Of a DNA stretch of 64,000 nt, positions 1 through 7,945 are shown in pieces. Below the pieces are notes generated by a model that was given only the letters and a program-made list of their open reading frames with translations, did no database searches and was not told the origin of the DNA. Origin of the DNA: Marinihelvus sp942491555 (lineage in GTDB: Bacteria > Pseudomonadota > Gammaproteobacteria > Xanthomonadales > SZUA-36); the NCBI GenBank assembly GCA_942491555.1, contig CALOBN010000002.1, positions 495,204-559,203 on the forward strand, given 5' to 3'. The position numbers and the translations under genes were made by a program. The first letter of the stretch is position 1; each line of letters begins with the position of its first letter.

Positions 1-235
1 ACGGCCGCTCACCCTTGAAGTGGCTTTCCACCCCCAGGTCGCGCCAGCGGGCAAGCTCCTCGTCCATGAAAGGTGCGACGGCACGCGGCTGGAGGCCCAG
101 CGAGTTACCGCAGAAGTAGGACTGCTCGCCTTCTTCATGTTTGGGAATCCAGAATTCATCGCGCCAGTGACGCAGGGGATCTGTCTGGTCCAGCTCCCGG
201 GCATGTAGCTGGCTGGTGTTGTGCGAATCGTTCAT
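1..235 (-). CDS. kynU: Kynureninase, N-terminal part (runs off window)
   Basis: PLP enzyme that cleaves kynurenine to anthranilate and alanine in cytoplasmic tryptophan catabolism. Only the first 78 residues are inside the window. They show the kynureninase N-terminus: an acidic helix with LDQTDPLRHWRDEFWIP (residues 15-31), then YFCGNSLGLQP (40-50), which is the family hallmark before the PLP domain. The start ATG (235-233) overlaps the TGA of the upstream cyclase gene in an ATGA junction, so the two are translationally coupled. The catalytic lysine lies outside the window. I recognise the family from the motif; the 3' end cannot be judged. Confidence 0.88.
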   Translation of the reverse strand, partial: MNDSHNTSQLHARELDQTDPLRHWRDEFWIPKHEEGEQSYFCGNSLGLQPRAVAPFMDEELARWRDLGVESHFKGERP

Positions 236-1023
236 GGGCAAAGCTCCACGGGATAGAGGATTGGACGGCTTGGCGTGGCATCGCTGAGCAAAGGCGATAA
301 GCCAGGTTCCAGCCAGTACAGACCATCAGACACTGCGTCCGGTACGAAGATCATTTCTGTTGCACTGCGACGACCGGTGTCGAGGCCTGCCGGCCCGTCA
401 TTATCCGCCATACACCACCAGTAACGGTGAACCATGAGTCGTCCGCCATCATGCGCCGGATCCAGTGAAGGTGAATCGACCAGCAAATGCTTGACCGGCT
501 GTGCCGCCAACCATTGTATGGCCTCATCGCCAAAAACGGCATAAGGAGCGGCATGCTCATAGGCCATCGAACAGCGTTCAGGAGTATTGGGCTGACTGCG
601 GATCACCGCCGCTTCAATAGGCAGCTCACTGCGCCAGGCAGCTTGAAGTTCCTCGCGGGCAAACCGCGGATATCCATCTTCAGAGGGTTTACCTTCCAGG
701 CTAATGAGTTGCGCGAGGCAGGGCTCCGGAAATACCGTTTCCTGCACCCGCAGCCGCTCACTGGTGAGGTGTCCGCGACACTCCGTATGCGTGCCATGAC
801 AATGCGGAATCAGCTCGACCACCTCCGCATTGCAGGTCCCGCCAAGACGCACATCGCCAATGTAATCACCGGCGCGCAACGGTCTGGCGCTGGCCGGCTC
901 ATCGGTAAAGAACGCCGGTTGCGGGCCATGCGGATCAAGCGGAATAGCAATAGGGATACCAGCACCAAAATCAACATTAATCTGGTGCGTATGCAAGTTT
1001 ATCTGGGCGATCAAAGCGTTCAC
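232..1023 (-). CDS. Cyclase-family metal-dependent hydrolase, putative kynurenine formamidase
   Basis: 263 residues, the usual size of the cyclase/KynB superfamily. The conserved metal-binding stretch is HCHGTHTECRGH (residues 74-85). It resembles the classical HxGTHxDxPxH signature, but Glu replaces the usual Asp and Cys75 stands where the first His is expected. Coupling to kynU by a 4-base overlap suggests hydrolysis of N-formylkynurenine to kynurenine, the step before KynU; this is inference from context. The first codon is GTG at 1023, just behind a good -10 box. A different amide or lactone hydrolase activity is possible because the THTE variant differs from textbook KynB. Confidence 0.75.
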   Translation of the reverse strand: MNALIAQINLHTHQINVDFGAGIPIAIPLDPHGPQPAFFTDEPASARPLRAGDYIGDVRLGGTCNAEVVELIPHCHGTHTECRGHLTSERLRVQETVFPEPCLAQLISLEGKPSEDGYPRFAREELQAAWRSELPIEAAVIRSQPNTPERCSMAYEHAAPYAVFGDEAIQWLAAQPVKHLLVDSPSLDPAHDGGRLMVHRYWWCMADNDGPAGLDTGRRSATEMIFVPDAVSDGLYWLEPGLSPLLSDATPSRPILYPVELCP

Positions 1024-1042
1024 TCCAGCTTAAGGCCAGCGG

Positions 1043-1070
1043 AGTATACCCAAGGAATGTGAAATGTCGT
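1043..1070 (-). promoter_or_regulatory. Putative sigma70 promoter of the kyn pair
   Basis: Read on the minus strand, ACGACA (1070-1065) and TATACT (1048-1043) are separated by 16 bases. The -10 matches consensus at five of six positions and the -35 at four. It lies about 20 bases before the GTG start at 1023, giving a very short 5' leader. Predicted from sequence only. Confidence 0.4.
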
Positions 1071-1201
1071 CGTAGGCAGAAAGCCCGGCCGGACAGCACC
1101 GGACACCCCACAACAACCGCCAACAAAGCCCCTGATTAATTCAAGATCAATTCGGTGTACCCTTCGCGCTGGATTTCAAAACACCTGTTACCGATAGAGT
1201 C

Positions 1202-2230
1202 ATGCGCAAAGACCAGTTCAATTACGATCTGCCCGAAGAACTCATTGCCCAGCATCCATTGCCAGATCGGCGGGCCAGCCGGCTGCTTTGCCTGGACCGT
1301 CAGAATGGTGATGTTGTGCACCGGCAGTTTGCGGATTTGCCCGGCTTGCTGGAGCCAGGGGATCTGTTGGTGTTTAACGATACGCGGGTTATTCCTGCGC
1401 GTCTGTTCGCTCAGAAGCCGTCCGGGGGCCGCGTGGAAATCCTGCTTGAGCGACTGCTTCCCGGTGATCGCTGCCTGGCCCAGTTGCGGGTCAGCAAGAA
1501 ACCTGCGACCGGCATGAAACTGCTGCTCGATGGCGGTGGTGAGCTGGAAGTGCTTGGCCGCCAGGCGCCTTTCTTCGAGTTACGCATGTGCGGGGGGCGT
1601 TTGGTTGATGTGCTGGAAGAGCAGGGTCATATGCCCTTACCGCCCTATATTGACCGCGAAGATCAGGCCATGGACCGGGAGCGCTATCAGACGGTCTACG
1701 CCAGTCAGCCCGGCGCGGTGGCGGCACCGACGGCGGGCCTGCATTTTGACGACGAACTGTTGAGCGCCATCGATGCGCGCGGCATTCAACGGGCTTTCGT
1801 TACGCTGCACGTTGGTGCGGGCACCTTCCAACCGGTGCGCGCAGAAAATATTGAAGACCACCAGATGCATGCCGAGTACCTCGAGGTGAGCCAGGCTGTA
1901 TGCGATGCCATCGCGCAAACCCGTGCCCGCGGCGGCCGGGTCATCGCGGTGGGTACGACCTGTGTACGCAGTCTCGAGACCGCCGCAGCCGGGTCCGGGT
2001 CAGCGGGCGAGCTGCAGCCGTTTGCCGGCGATAGCCGCCTGTTTATCTATCCGGGTTATGAATTTCGGGTGGTTGATGCCCTGATCACCAACTTTCACCT
2101 GCCTGAATCCACGCTGTTGATGCTGGTCAGTGCCCTGGCGAGCCGGGATTCGATCATGGCGGCGTATGCTGCAGCGGTCGCCGGGCGCTATCGCTTTTTC
2201 AGCTATGGCGATGCCATGTTGATCTCCTGA
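1202..2230 (+). CDS. queA: S-adenosylmethionine:tRNA ribosyltransferase-isomerase
   Basis: QueA transfers and isomerises the ribosyl part of SAM onto 7-aminomethyl-7-deazaguanine in tRNA, making epoxyqueuosine at the wobble base of GUN anticodons. The 342-residue protein has the family's features in order: N-terminal FNYDLPEELIAQHPLPDR (6-23), then LVFNDTRVIPARL, PPYIDR, AVAAPTAGLHF, and C-terminal NFHLPESTLLMLVSAL. Length is normal. It opens the queA-methyltransferase-tgt-yajC-secDF cluster and is divergent from the kyn genes. The ATG at 1202 is the first plausible start. Confidence 0.97.
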   Translation: MRKDQFNYDLPEELIAQHPLPDRRASRLLCLDRQNGDVVHRQFADLPGLLEPGDLLVFNDTRVIPARLFAQKPSGGRVEILLERLLPGDRCLAQLRVSKKPATGMKLLLDGGGELEVLGRQAPFFELRMCGGRLVDVLEEQGHMPLPPYIDREDQAMDRERYQTVYASQPGAVAAPTAGLHFDDELLSAIDARGIQRAFVTLHVGAGTFQPVRAENIEDHQMHAEYLEVSQAVCDAIAQTRARGGRVIAVGTTCVRSLETAAAGSGSAGELQPFAGDSRLFIYPGYEFRVVDALITNFHLPESTLLMLVSALASRDSIMAAYAAAVAGRYRFFSYGDAMLIS

Positions 2231-2345
2231 GACGCAGCTTGCGCTGCTCATCGGTGGGCCGGACAGGCATTCCGACTGGGCAGGGGCAAGTCAGGGTGGC
2301 AAAATAGCCCCCCCGCGGAACCTACCGCTTATCCAAATACTGAGA

Positions 2346-3104
2346 ATGTCCATGTCAGAGTTGCTGCAGCAGGTGCACGATCGCGAATGGTTCTACACCT
2401 TTGAACTGCCCGATGGCAGCACCACGCGCACTTACCATGGTGGTGAACTGGACGAGATTCATACTACCCGCTGGCGCATGCTTGAGCACACGCTGGAGGG
2501 TGTTTATCCCGGCGGCTATGCCGGCCTGACCGCACTGGACCTGGCGGCACACCAGGGTTGGTTTGCATCGCGCCTGGCGCAGGCTGGCTTGCGCAACGTT
2601 ACCTGCGTGGATCAGCGCGAAAGCCACATTCAGGACAGCCGTCTGATCAGCCAGGTTCTGGGCCTGGATGAGATCCGTTTTGTGCACAGCGATATTTTTG
2701 ATCTGGATCCGGGCGAGCTTGGTACTTTTGACGTGGTGCTGATGCTGGGCCTGTTGTATCACCTTGAAAATCCCGTCGGCGCCCTGCGCCTGGCGCGCGC
2801 GCTGTGCAGTGACGTGTTTGTGATCGAAACCCAGGTGGTTCCCGGTATGACCGGCATGGTCGACTTCGGCTCCTATCGTTTTGTGCGTCCGCTTAAGGGT
2901 ACCTTTGGCCTGATTGATGAGCTGGATGAGACTCATGCCCCGGAGGCAGGCGTCACCGGTATCTGCCTGGTGCCGAGTGTGGAGGCACTGACCTGGTTGC
3001 TGCACAAGGTGGGTTTCCGTGACGTGCAAGTGCTTCAGCCGCCCGCCGATGCCTATGAGCAACTGCTCTATGGCAAGCGGGTCGTGGTTACGGCCCGGGT
3101 CTGA
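2346..3104 (+). CDS. Class I SAM-dependent methyltransferase between queA and tgt
   Basis: 252 residues with a Rossmann methyltransferase core. The SAM loop is LDLAAHQGWF (residues 64-73), a variant of DxGxGxG. An acidic ribose-binding strand VTCVDQRE follows, then motif IV as DVVLMLGLLYHLENP, whose LLYHL resembles the CmoB/DUF1698 branch of tRNA-related methyltransferases. The substrate cannot be read from the sequence. The stop is only 6 bases before the tgt GTG start, so it is cotranscribed with queuosine genes and may act on tRNA; this is inference. Start is ATG 2346 or the in-frame ATG at 2352, neither with a strong ribosome site. Confidence 0.8.
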   Translation: MSMSELLQQVHDREWFYTFELPDGSTTRTYHGGELDEIHTTRWRMLEHTLEGVYPGGYAGLTALDLAAHQGWFASRLAQAGLRNVTCVDQRESHIQDSRLISQVLGLDEIRFVHSDIFDLDPGELGTFDVVLMLGLLYHLENPVGALRLARALCSDVFVIETQVVPGMTGMVDFGSYRFVRPLKGTFGLIDELDETHAPEAGVTGICLVPSVEALTWLLHKVGFRDVQVLQPPADAYEQLLYGKRVVVTARV

Positions 3105-3110
3105 AGACGG

Positions 3111-4217
3111 GTGGACTTTACGCTTAAGGCCACCGATGGTGCAGCGCGCCGCGGTGCGCTGCAATTTACCCGGGGTAGTGTTCAGACTCCTGCGTTCATG
3201 CCGGTCGGAACCTACGGCACGGTCAAGGGCATGACCCCGGAAGATGTCCGTTCCACCGGTGCTGAAATTCTGCTGGGCAACACCTTTCATCTCATGCTGC
3301 GTCCGGGCACCGATGTAATCCAAGCCCACGATGGACTGCACCGCTTTATGAACTGGCAAGGCCCTATTCTTACCGATTCGGGTGGTTTTCAGGTGTGGAG
3401 CCTGGCCGAGCGCCGCAAAATTACCGAAGCGGGCGTTACCTTCGCCTCGCCGGTAGACGGTGCGAAAATTTTCATGGGCCCGGAAGAGTCCATGGCCGTG
3501 CAGCGGGCGCTGGATTCGGACATCGTCATGGCCTTTGACGAATGCACGCCATACCCCGCTACCGAGCAGGAGGCGGCGGAATCGATGCGCCTGTCCATGC
3601 GCTGGGCGCGCCGCTCCAAAGATGCTTTTGCTGATAACCCCAATGCGCTGTTTGGCATCGTGCAAGGCGGAATTTATGAGTCTTTGCGCCAGGAGTCGGC
3701 CAGCGCGTTGTGCGATATCGGCTTCGATGGCTATGCGATTGGCGGCCTGTCGGTCGGTGAGCCGGAGGACGAACGTAACATGGTGCTGGATTTCACCATT
3801 CCACACCTGCCGGCGGATGCGCCGCGTTATCTGATGGGCGTGGGCCGGCCCGAGGACATTATTGCGGCGGTGCGCCGCGGCGTGGATATGTTTGACTGCG
3901 TCATGCCGACCCGCAATGCCCGCAACGGCTTTTACTTTACGCGCCGGGGCACGCTCAAGATTCGCAATGCACGGTTTCGCGCTGACACGCGGCCCATCGA
4001 CCCGGAGTGTGCCTGCCCGACCTGTCAGGGTTACTCGCGGGCCTATTTAAAGCACCTGCAAAAATGCAATGAAATGCTCGGCGCCCAACTCGCCACCTTG
4101 CACAACCTGTGGTTTTATCAGGAGCTTATGCAGGGCATGCGCGATGCCATCGAGGACGGGCGCCTGGACGCCTGGAGCGAGGCGACGCTGGCGCGGCTTC
4201 AAGAGGGTATTGACTGA
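3111..4217 (+). CDS. tgt: tRNA-guanine transglycosylase
   Basis: Exchanges guanine 34 of GUN-anticodon tRNAs for preQ1, the base later matured by QueA. 368 residues, family-typical. Visible are TDSGGFQVWSL (88-98, general Asp and substrate loop), GIVQGG, GGLSVGE, the nucleophile region DMFDCVMPTRNARNG, and the zinc site CACPTCQGYSRAYLKH with a later His. The start is GTG at 3111, fixed by the family N-terminus (FTLKATDGAARRG). It is separated by 6 bases from the upstream methyltransferase. Confidence 0.97.
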   Translation: MDFTLKATDGAARRGALQFTRGSVQTPAFMPVGTYGTVKGMTPEDVRSTGAEILLGNTFHLMLRPGTDVIQAHDGLHRFMNWQGPILTDSGGFQVWSLAERRKITEAGVTFASPVDGAKIFMGPEESMAVQRALDSDIVMAFDECTPYPATEQEAAESMRLSMRWARRSKDAFADNPNALFGIVQGGIYESLRQESASALCDIGFDGYAIGGLSVGEPEDERNMVLDFTIPHLPADAPRYLMGVGRPEDIIAAVRRGVDMFDCVMPTRNARNGFYFTRRGTLKIRNARFRADTRPIDPECACPTCQGYSRAYLKHLQKCNEMLGAQLATLHNLWFYQELMQGMRDAIEDGRLDAWSEATLARLQEGID

Positions 4218-4251
4218 CTTCATCAAGGGCGTTTTCCCGCTTCCGTTGGGC

Positions 4252-4257
4252 TATAAT
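4252..4257 (+). promoter_or_regulatory. Perfect -10 hexamer before yajC
   Basis: TATAAT lies 35 bases after the tgt stop and about 120 bases before yajC. No clear -35 stands at 16-18 bases upstream. It may give yajC-secD-secF transcription independent of tgt. Weak prediction. Confidence 0.35.
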
Positions 4258-4377
4258 GCGCCGCTTGTCTCCGGTGGCCTTTGAATTTGCAGGCTCCGGC
4301 CCCATTAAAGCGCACATGGAACGCCCGATGTTGCGGTGCGTGTTGCGAAGATTTGAGAAAACAAACCGAGGGACCTC

Positions 4378-4701
4378 ATGGATTTCCTGATTGCCAATGC
4401 CTATGCGCAGGATGTTGCCCAACCCAGCACGCTGGCGCAGTTTCTGCCACTGATTCTGATTTTTATCGTTTTCTACTTTCTGCTTATCCGTCCGCAAATG
4501 AAGCGCGCGAAGGAACACAAGCAGCTTGTTGCCGGCCTGAACAAGGGTGATGAGGTAGTAACGAACGGGGGTATGCTGGGTAAGATAGCGGAGCTTAATG
4601 ACTCTTTTGTAACGCTCGAGCTTGCTGAAGGCGTTCAGATCAAGATTCAGCGTCACGCCATTGCCAGTGTCATGCCCAAAGGCACGCTTAAGGCGGCCTG
4701 A
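4378..4701 (+). CDS. yajC: Preprotein translocase subunit YajC
   Basis: Small accessory component of the SecDF-YajC complex that supports SecYEG-dependent export. 107 residues: a short N-terminal stretch, one membrane helix around residues 20-41 (LAQFLPLILIFIVFYFLLI), then the conserved RPQMKRAKEHK and KGDEVVTNGGMLGKI motifs. It sits immediately before secD as in most gammaproteobacteria. Confidence 0.96.
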   Translation: MDFLIANAYAQDVAQPSTLAQFLPLILIFIVFYFLLIRPQMKRAKEHKQLVAGLNKGDEVVTNGGMLGKIAELNDSFVTLELAEGVQIKIQRHAIASVMPKGTLKAA

Positions 4702-4767
4702 CGCCGCCTGATTTTGCTATGACTGCGGCAATACAACAGCCAGAACGAGTTTCGTGAGCCCCCCAAA

Positions 4768-6600
4768 ATGAACCAGTATCCCGCCTGGAAATATGTGCTG
4801 ATCCTGCTGATCGTCTCCGTGGGCGTGCTCTATGCGCTGCCCAATCTATACGGCGAAGATCCGGCGGTACAGGTGACCTCCTCCCGTGGCTTTGAGTTGT
4901 CCACGGATCTGACCACGCGCATCGATGATGCCCTGGCCAGTGAGCAGATCACCTACATCAGCCTCGAGAGACCGGACAACCGCCTGTTGTATCGTTTCAG
5001 AACGCTTGATGATCAGGTGATTGCGGCCGAATTGATTCAGGAGGCGGCCGGAGATAATTACGTTGTGGCGCTTAACCTGGCTCATGCCACACCCAATTGG
5101 CTGCGTGCTATAGGTGGCAAGCCCCTGACGCTGGGCCTGGACCTGCAGGGCGGCGTGCACTTCCTCATGGAACTCGATATCGATACGGCGCGTGGCCGGG
5201 CCGTTGATGCTTATGTTGATGATGTGCGCAACTCCTTGCGGGATGCGCAGATTCGCTACGTGTCGGTGCGCGCAGAGGCGGGCGGTGTGCGAATTTTGCT
5301 GCGCACGGAAGAAGACCGTGATGCTGCAAAAAGCCTGATCAACCGGGATCAGAACTTCAGCGGGCTGGATCTGAGTGAAGTAGCGGCCGGGGAGACGTTT
5401 GGATTGCAGGCACGCCTCCGGGAAGAACAGCTTCTGGAGATTCAGCAAACAGCGCTCAAGCAGAACATCACCACCCTGCGTAATCGTGTCAATGAACTGG
5501 GTGTGGCAGAGCCGGTGATCCAGCAGCAGGGTGCCAACCGCGTGGTTGTGCAGCTGCCGGGCGTACAGGATATGGCCGAGGCCAAGAAAATCCTCGGCGC
5601 CACCGCTACCCTGGAATACCGTGCGGTTGATGAGACCAATGATCCGTTTTCCGCTGCCCAGACCGGGCGTATTCCGTCGGACTCACGTCTGTACGTGGAC
5701 ACGAACGGACAACCGATCCTGCTTAAAAAGCGCCTCATCGTATCGGGCAACCAGCTGATTGGTGCCAGTGGCGGCTTTGACCAGCAATCCGGTTCACCGC
5801 AGGTGTCCGTTACCCTCGACGGCGTCGGGGCGAGCCGTATGCTCGACTTCACCCGCGATAACGTGGGTAACCGCATGGCGGTGGTTTATATCGAACAAAA
5901 ACCCGGCGGGCAGCGCATTGAAGATGTGATTTCTGTCGCCGTGGTGCGTGAGCCCTTTGGCAAGCGTTTCCAGACGACCGGTCTTGATTCCCTGCAGGAA
6001 GCCAGCCAGCTGGCTCTGTTGCTGCGTGCCGGTGCCCTGGCTGCGCCCATGGAAATTGCATTTCAGCGCACAGTAGGACCCAGCCTTGGCGCAGACAATA
6101 TAAAACGCGGCTTTCAGTCGGTGGTTATCGGTTTCATATTGGTGCTGATCGTGATGGCCCTGTACTACCGGACCTTTGGCCTGATCGCCAACGTTGCCCT
6201 GACCGTAAACCTGGTCCTGCTGATTGCCCTGCTGTCCATGCTGGGCGCGACGCTGACCATGCCTGGTATCGCGGGTATCGTGTTAACGGTCGGAATGGCG
6301 GTGGATGCCAATGTGCTTATTTTTGAGCGCATCAGGGAAGAAATCGATAACGGCAATACACCGCAGGCGAGCATTCGTGCCGGTTACGAGAAAGCTTTCT
6401 CGACCATTGCGGATGCCAATGTCACGACATTGATCGCCGCCTTCGTGTTGTTCCTGTTTGGTACCGGTCCGGTGAAAGGCTTCGCTGTCACCCTGTCCCT
6501 GGGGATCCTGACCTCCATGTTTACGGCCATCATGGGTACCCGGGCCCTGGTCAACCTGGTTTATGGGCGCCGTCAACGCGTTCAGAAACTGTCCATCTGA
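4768..6600 (+). CDS. secD: Protein translocase subunit SecD
   Basis: 610-residue inner-membrane RND-type subunit that uses the proton gradient to help release exported proteins. It has a first membrane helix at about residues 9-26, a large periplasmic P1 domain containing the D1 motif LGLDLQGGVHFLMELD, a second periplasmic head, and five C-terminal helices with GMAVDANVLIFERIREE. The stop is followed 9 bases later by secF, so both are made from one message. Confidence 0.97.
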   Translation: MNQYPAWKYVLILLIVSVGVLYALPNLYGEDPAVQVTSSRGFELSTDLTTRIDDALASEQITYISLERPDNRLLYRFRTLDDQVIAAELIQEAAGDNYVVALNLAHATPNWLRAIGGKPLTLGLDLQGGVHFLMELDIDTARGRAVDAYVDDVRNSLRDAQIRYVSVRAEAGGVRILLRTEEDRDAAKSLINRDQNFSGLDLSEVAAGETFGLQARLREEQLLEIQQTALKQNITTLRNRVNELGVAEPVIQQQGANRVVVQLPGVQDMAEAKKILGATATLEYRAVDETNDPFSAAQTGRIPSDSRLYVDTNGQPILLKKRLIVSGNQLIGASGGFDQQSGSPQVSVTLDGVGASRMLDFTRDNVGNRMAVVYIEQKPGGQRIEDVISVAVVREPFGKRFQTTGLDSLQEASQLALLLRAGALAAPMEIAFQRTVGPSLGADNIKRGFQSVVIGFILVLIVMALYYRTFGLIANVALTVNLVLLIALLSMLGATLTMPGIAGIVLTVGMAVDANVLIFERIREEIDNGNTPQASIRAGYEKAFSTIADANVTTLIAAFVLFLFGTGPVKGFAVTLSLGILTSMFTAIMGTRALVNLVYGRRQRVQKLSI

Positions 6601-6609
6601 GGTGCTGAC

Positions 6610-7557
6610 ATGAGACTGGTCAAACAAAAAACCACCATCGACTTCATGGGCAAGCGCCGGCTGGCGCTCGGTTTATCGGGACTGATGATTGTTATATCGC
6701 TGATTTCTTTAGCGACATTGGGGTTGAACTTCGGTCTCGACTTTACCGGCGGTACGGAAGTTGAGATGCGCTTCAGCGAGGCGCCGGAAGTGTCGGATGT
6801 GCGCGAGAGCCTGGCCGAAGCAGGCATGGGTGATGCCACCGTGCAGCGTTTTGGCTCTGCCACGGATCTGCTCATCCGCATCCCGCCTTTTGATGGCGAG
6901 ACACAAAGTGACGCGGCCGAACAGGCAACCCTGGTATACGATACGCTGGCGGCCGACTTTGCCGCCGGTGTTGAAATGCGCAGCTCCGGCTTTGTGGGCC
7001 CACAGGTCGGTGAAGAGCTTACCGAGCAGGGCATCCTGGCCGTCATCTACGCCCTGGTCGGCATCTTCATCTACGTGATGTTTCGCTTTCAGTGGCGCTT
7101 CTCAGTGGGCGCGGTCGTGGCCGTTGTGCACGATATCCTGGTGACCCTGGGGATCCTGTCTCTCCTGCAGGTGAATTTTGACCTGACCGTGGTTGCCGCG
7201 CTGCTCGCGGTAGTGGGTTACTCGCTGAACGACACGATTGTACTGTTCGACAGAATCCGCGAGAACTTCCCGCGCATGGGCAAATCCACGCCCTCACAGG
7301 TGGTTAACACCTCGGTCAACGAGACGCTATCGCGTACCTTGATGACCTCTTTGACCACACTGCTCGTGCTGGTTGCCTTGTTCTTCCTGGGGGGTGAGAT
7401 CATCCATGCCTTTGCCCTGACGCTGCTGGTTGGCGTCATTGTGGGTACCTACTCATCCATCTACGTCGCCAGTAATGCATTGCTGATGCTGGGCGTGAGC
7501 AAGCTGGACTTGCTGCAGGTGGAGAAGGAAGGGGCTGAGATGGATTCCATGCCCTAG
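6610..7557 (+). CDS. secF: Protein translocase subunit SecF
   Basis: 315 residues with the SecF architecture: helix 1 near residues 17-36, periplasmic FGLDFTGGTEVEMRF, and a five-helix bundle with VVGYSLNDTIVLFDRIREN. It works with SecD and YajC in late steps of Sec export. The ribosome site GAGGTG overlaps the secD stop region. It is the last gene of the queA-secF cluster; a palindromic element follows directly. Confidence 0.97.
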   Translation: MRLVKQKTTIDFMGKRRLALGLSGLMIVISLISLATLGLNFGLDFTGGTEVEMRFSEAPEVSDVRESLAEAGMGDATVQRFGSATDLLIRIPPFDGETQSDAAEQATLVYDTLAADFAAGVEMRSSGFVGPQVGEELTEQGILAVIYALVGIFIYVMFRFQWRFSVGAVVAVVHDILVTLGILSLLQVNFDLTVVAALLAVVGYSLNDTIVLFDRIRENFPRMGKSTPSQVVNTSVNETLSRTLMTSLTTLLVLVALFFLGGEIIHAFALTLLVGVIVGTYSSIYVASNALLMLGVSKLDLLQVEKEGAEMDSMP

Positions 7558-7561
7558 AGGG

Positions 7562-7756
7562 GCCCGGGACGCCCTTCGGGGCGCGGCCGACAAGTTGGCC
7601 TTCGGCTTCCCTCCGTTACACTCGCTTAGTGGGGTCGCTCGCACAGGTCATCCATGACCTGGGCGAGCTGATTCTGCGTCCTGCAGAATCACCCCAGTCG
7701 CTCGTTTCACTCCGGCAACTCGTCTGATTGGCCGCGCCCCGAAGGGCGTCCCGGGC
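7562..7756. repeat. 195-bp nested-palindrome element between secF and frmA
   Basis: The outer arms 7562-7588 and 7730-7756 are perfect 27-base inverted repeats, GC-rich, each containing CGAAGGGCG or its complement. Inside lie two smaller perfect hairpins: CAGGTCAT-CC-ATGACCTG (about 7646-7663) and GATTCTGC-GTCCT-GCAGAATC (about 7670-7690). The flanking interior sequences are also loosely complementary. No open reading frame fits. As RNA it would fold into a cloverleaf-like structure. It could serve as the secF terminator region or be a small dispersed (BIME/MITE-like) repeat; a second copy is not in this window. Confidence 0.7.
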
Positions 7757-7861
7757 TGGGGGGTATGGGGTGTTGGATGCTCCGCCTTGGGGGGTCGTAG
7801 GTGAGACCTGATCCGCGCCACGTCACCTGCAAGACATGCGGAAAATGCGCGTCGTGGGCCC

Positions 7862-7867
7862 TATAAT
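7862..7867 (+). promoter_or_regulatory. Perfect -10 hexamer before frmA
   Basis: TATAAT lies 79 bases before the frmA ATG. No convincing -35 is at the normal distance, so an activator may be needed or the match may be chance. The stretch 7757-7945 otherwise shows no gene. Confidence 0.35.
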
Positions 7868-7945
7868 GGGCGCAGTTTTTGTCACACCGCCTGCGGGCAG
7901 AACGTCGAGTTCTCAGTGCCGACGGAACCAGTTTGGGAGAATTGA

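Noticed and set aside
2355..3806. 483-codon minus-strand frame across the methyltransferase and tgt
   Set aside because: It covers two confidently assigned genes on the other strand and has no family-like motif.
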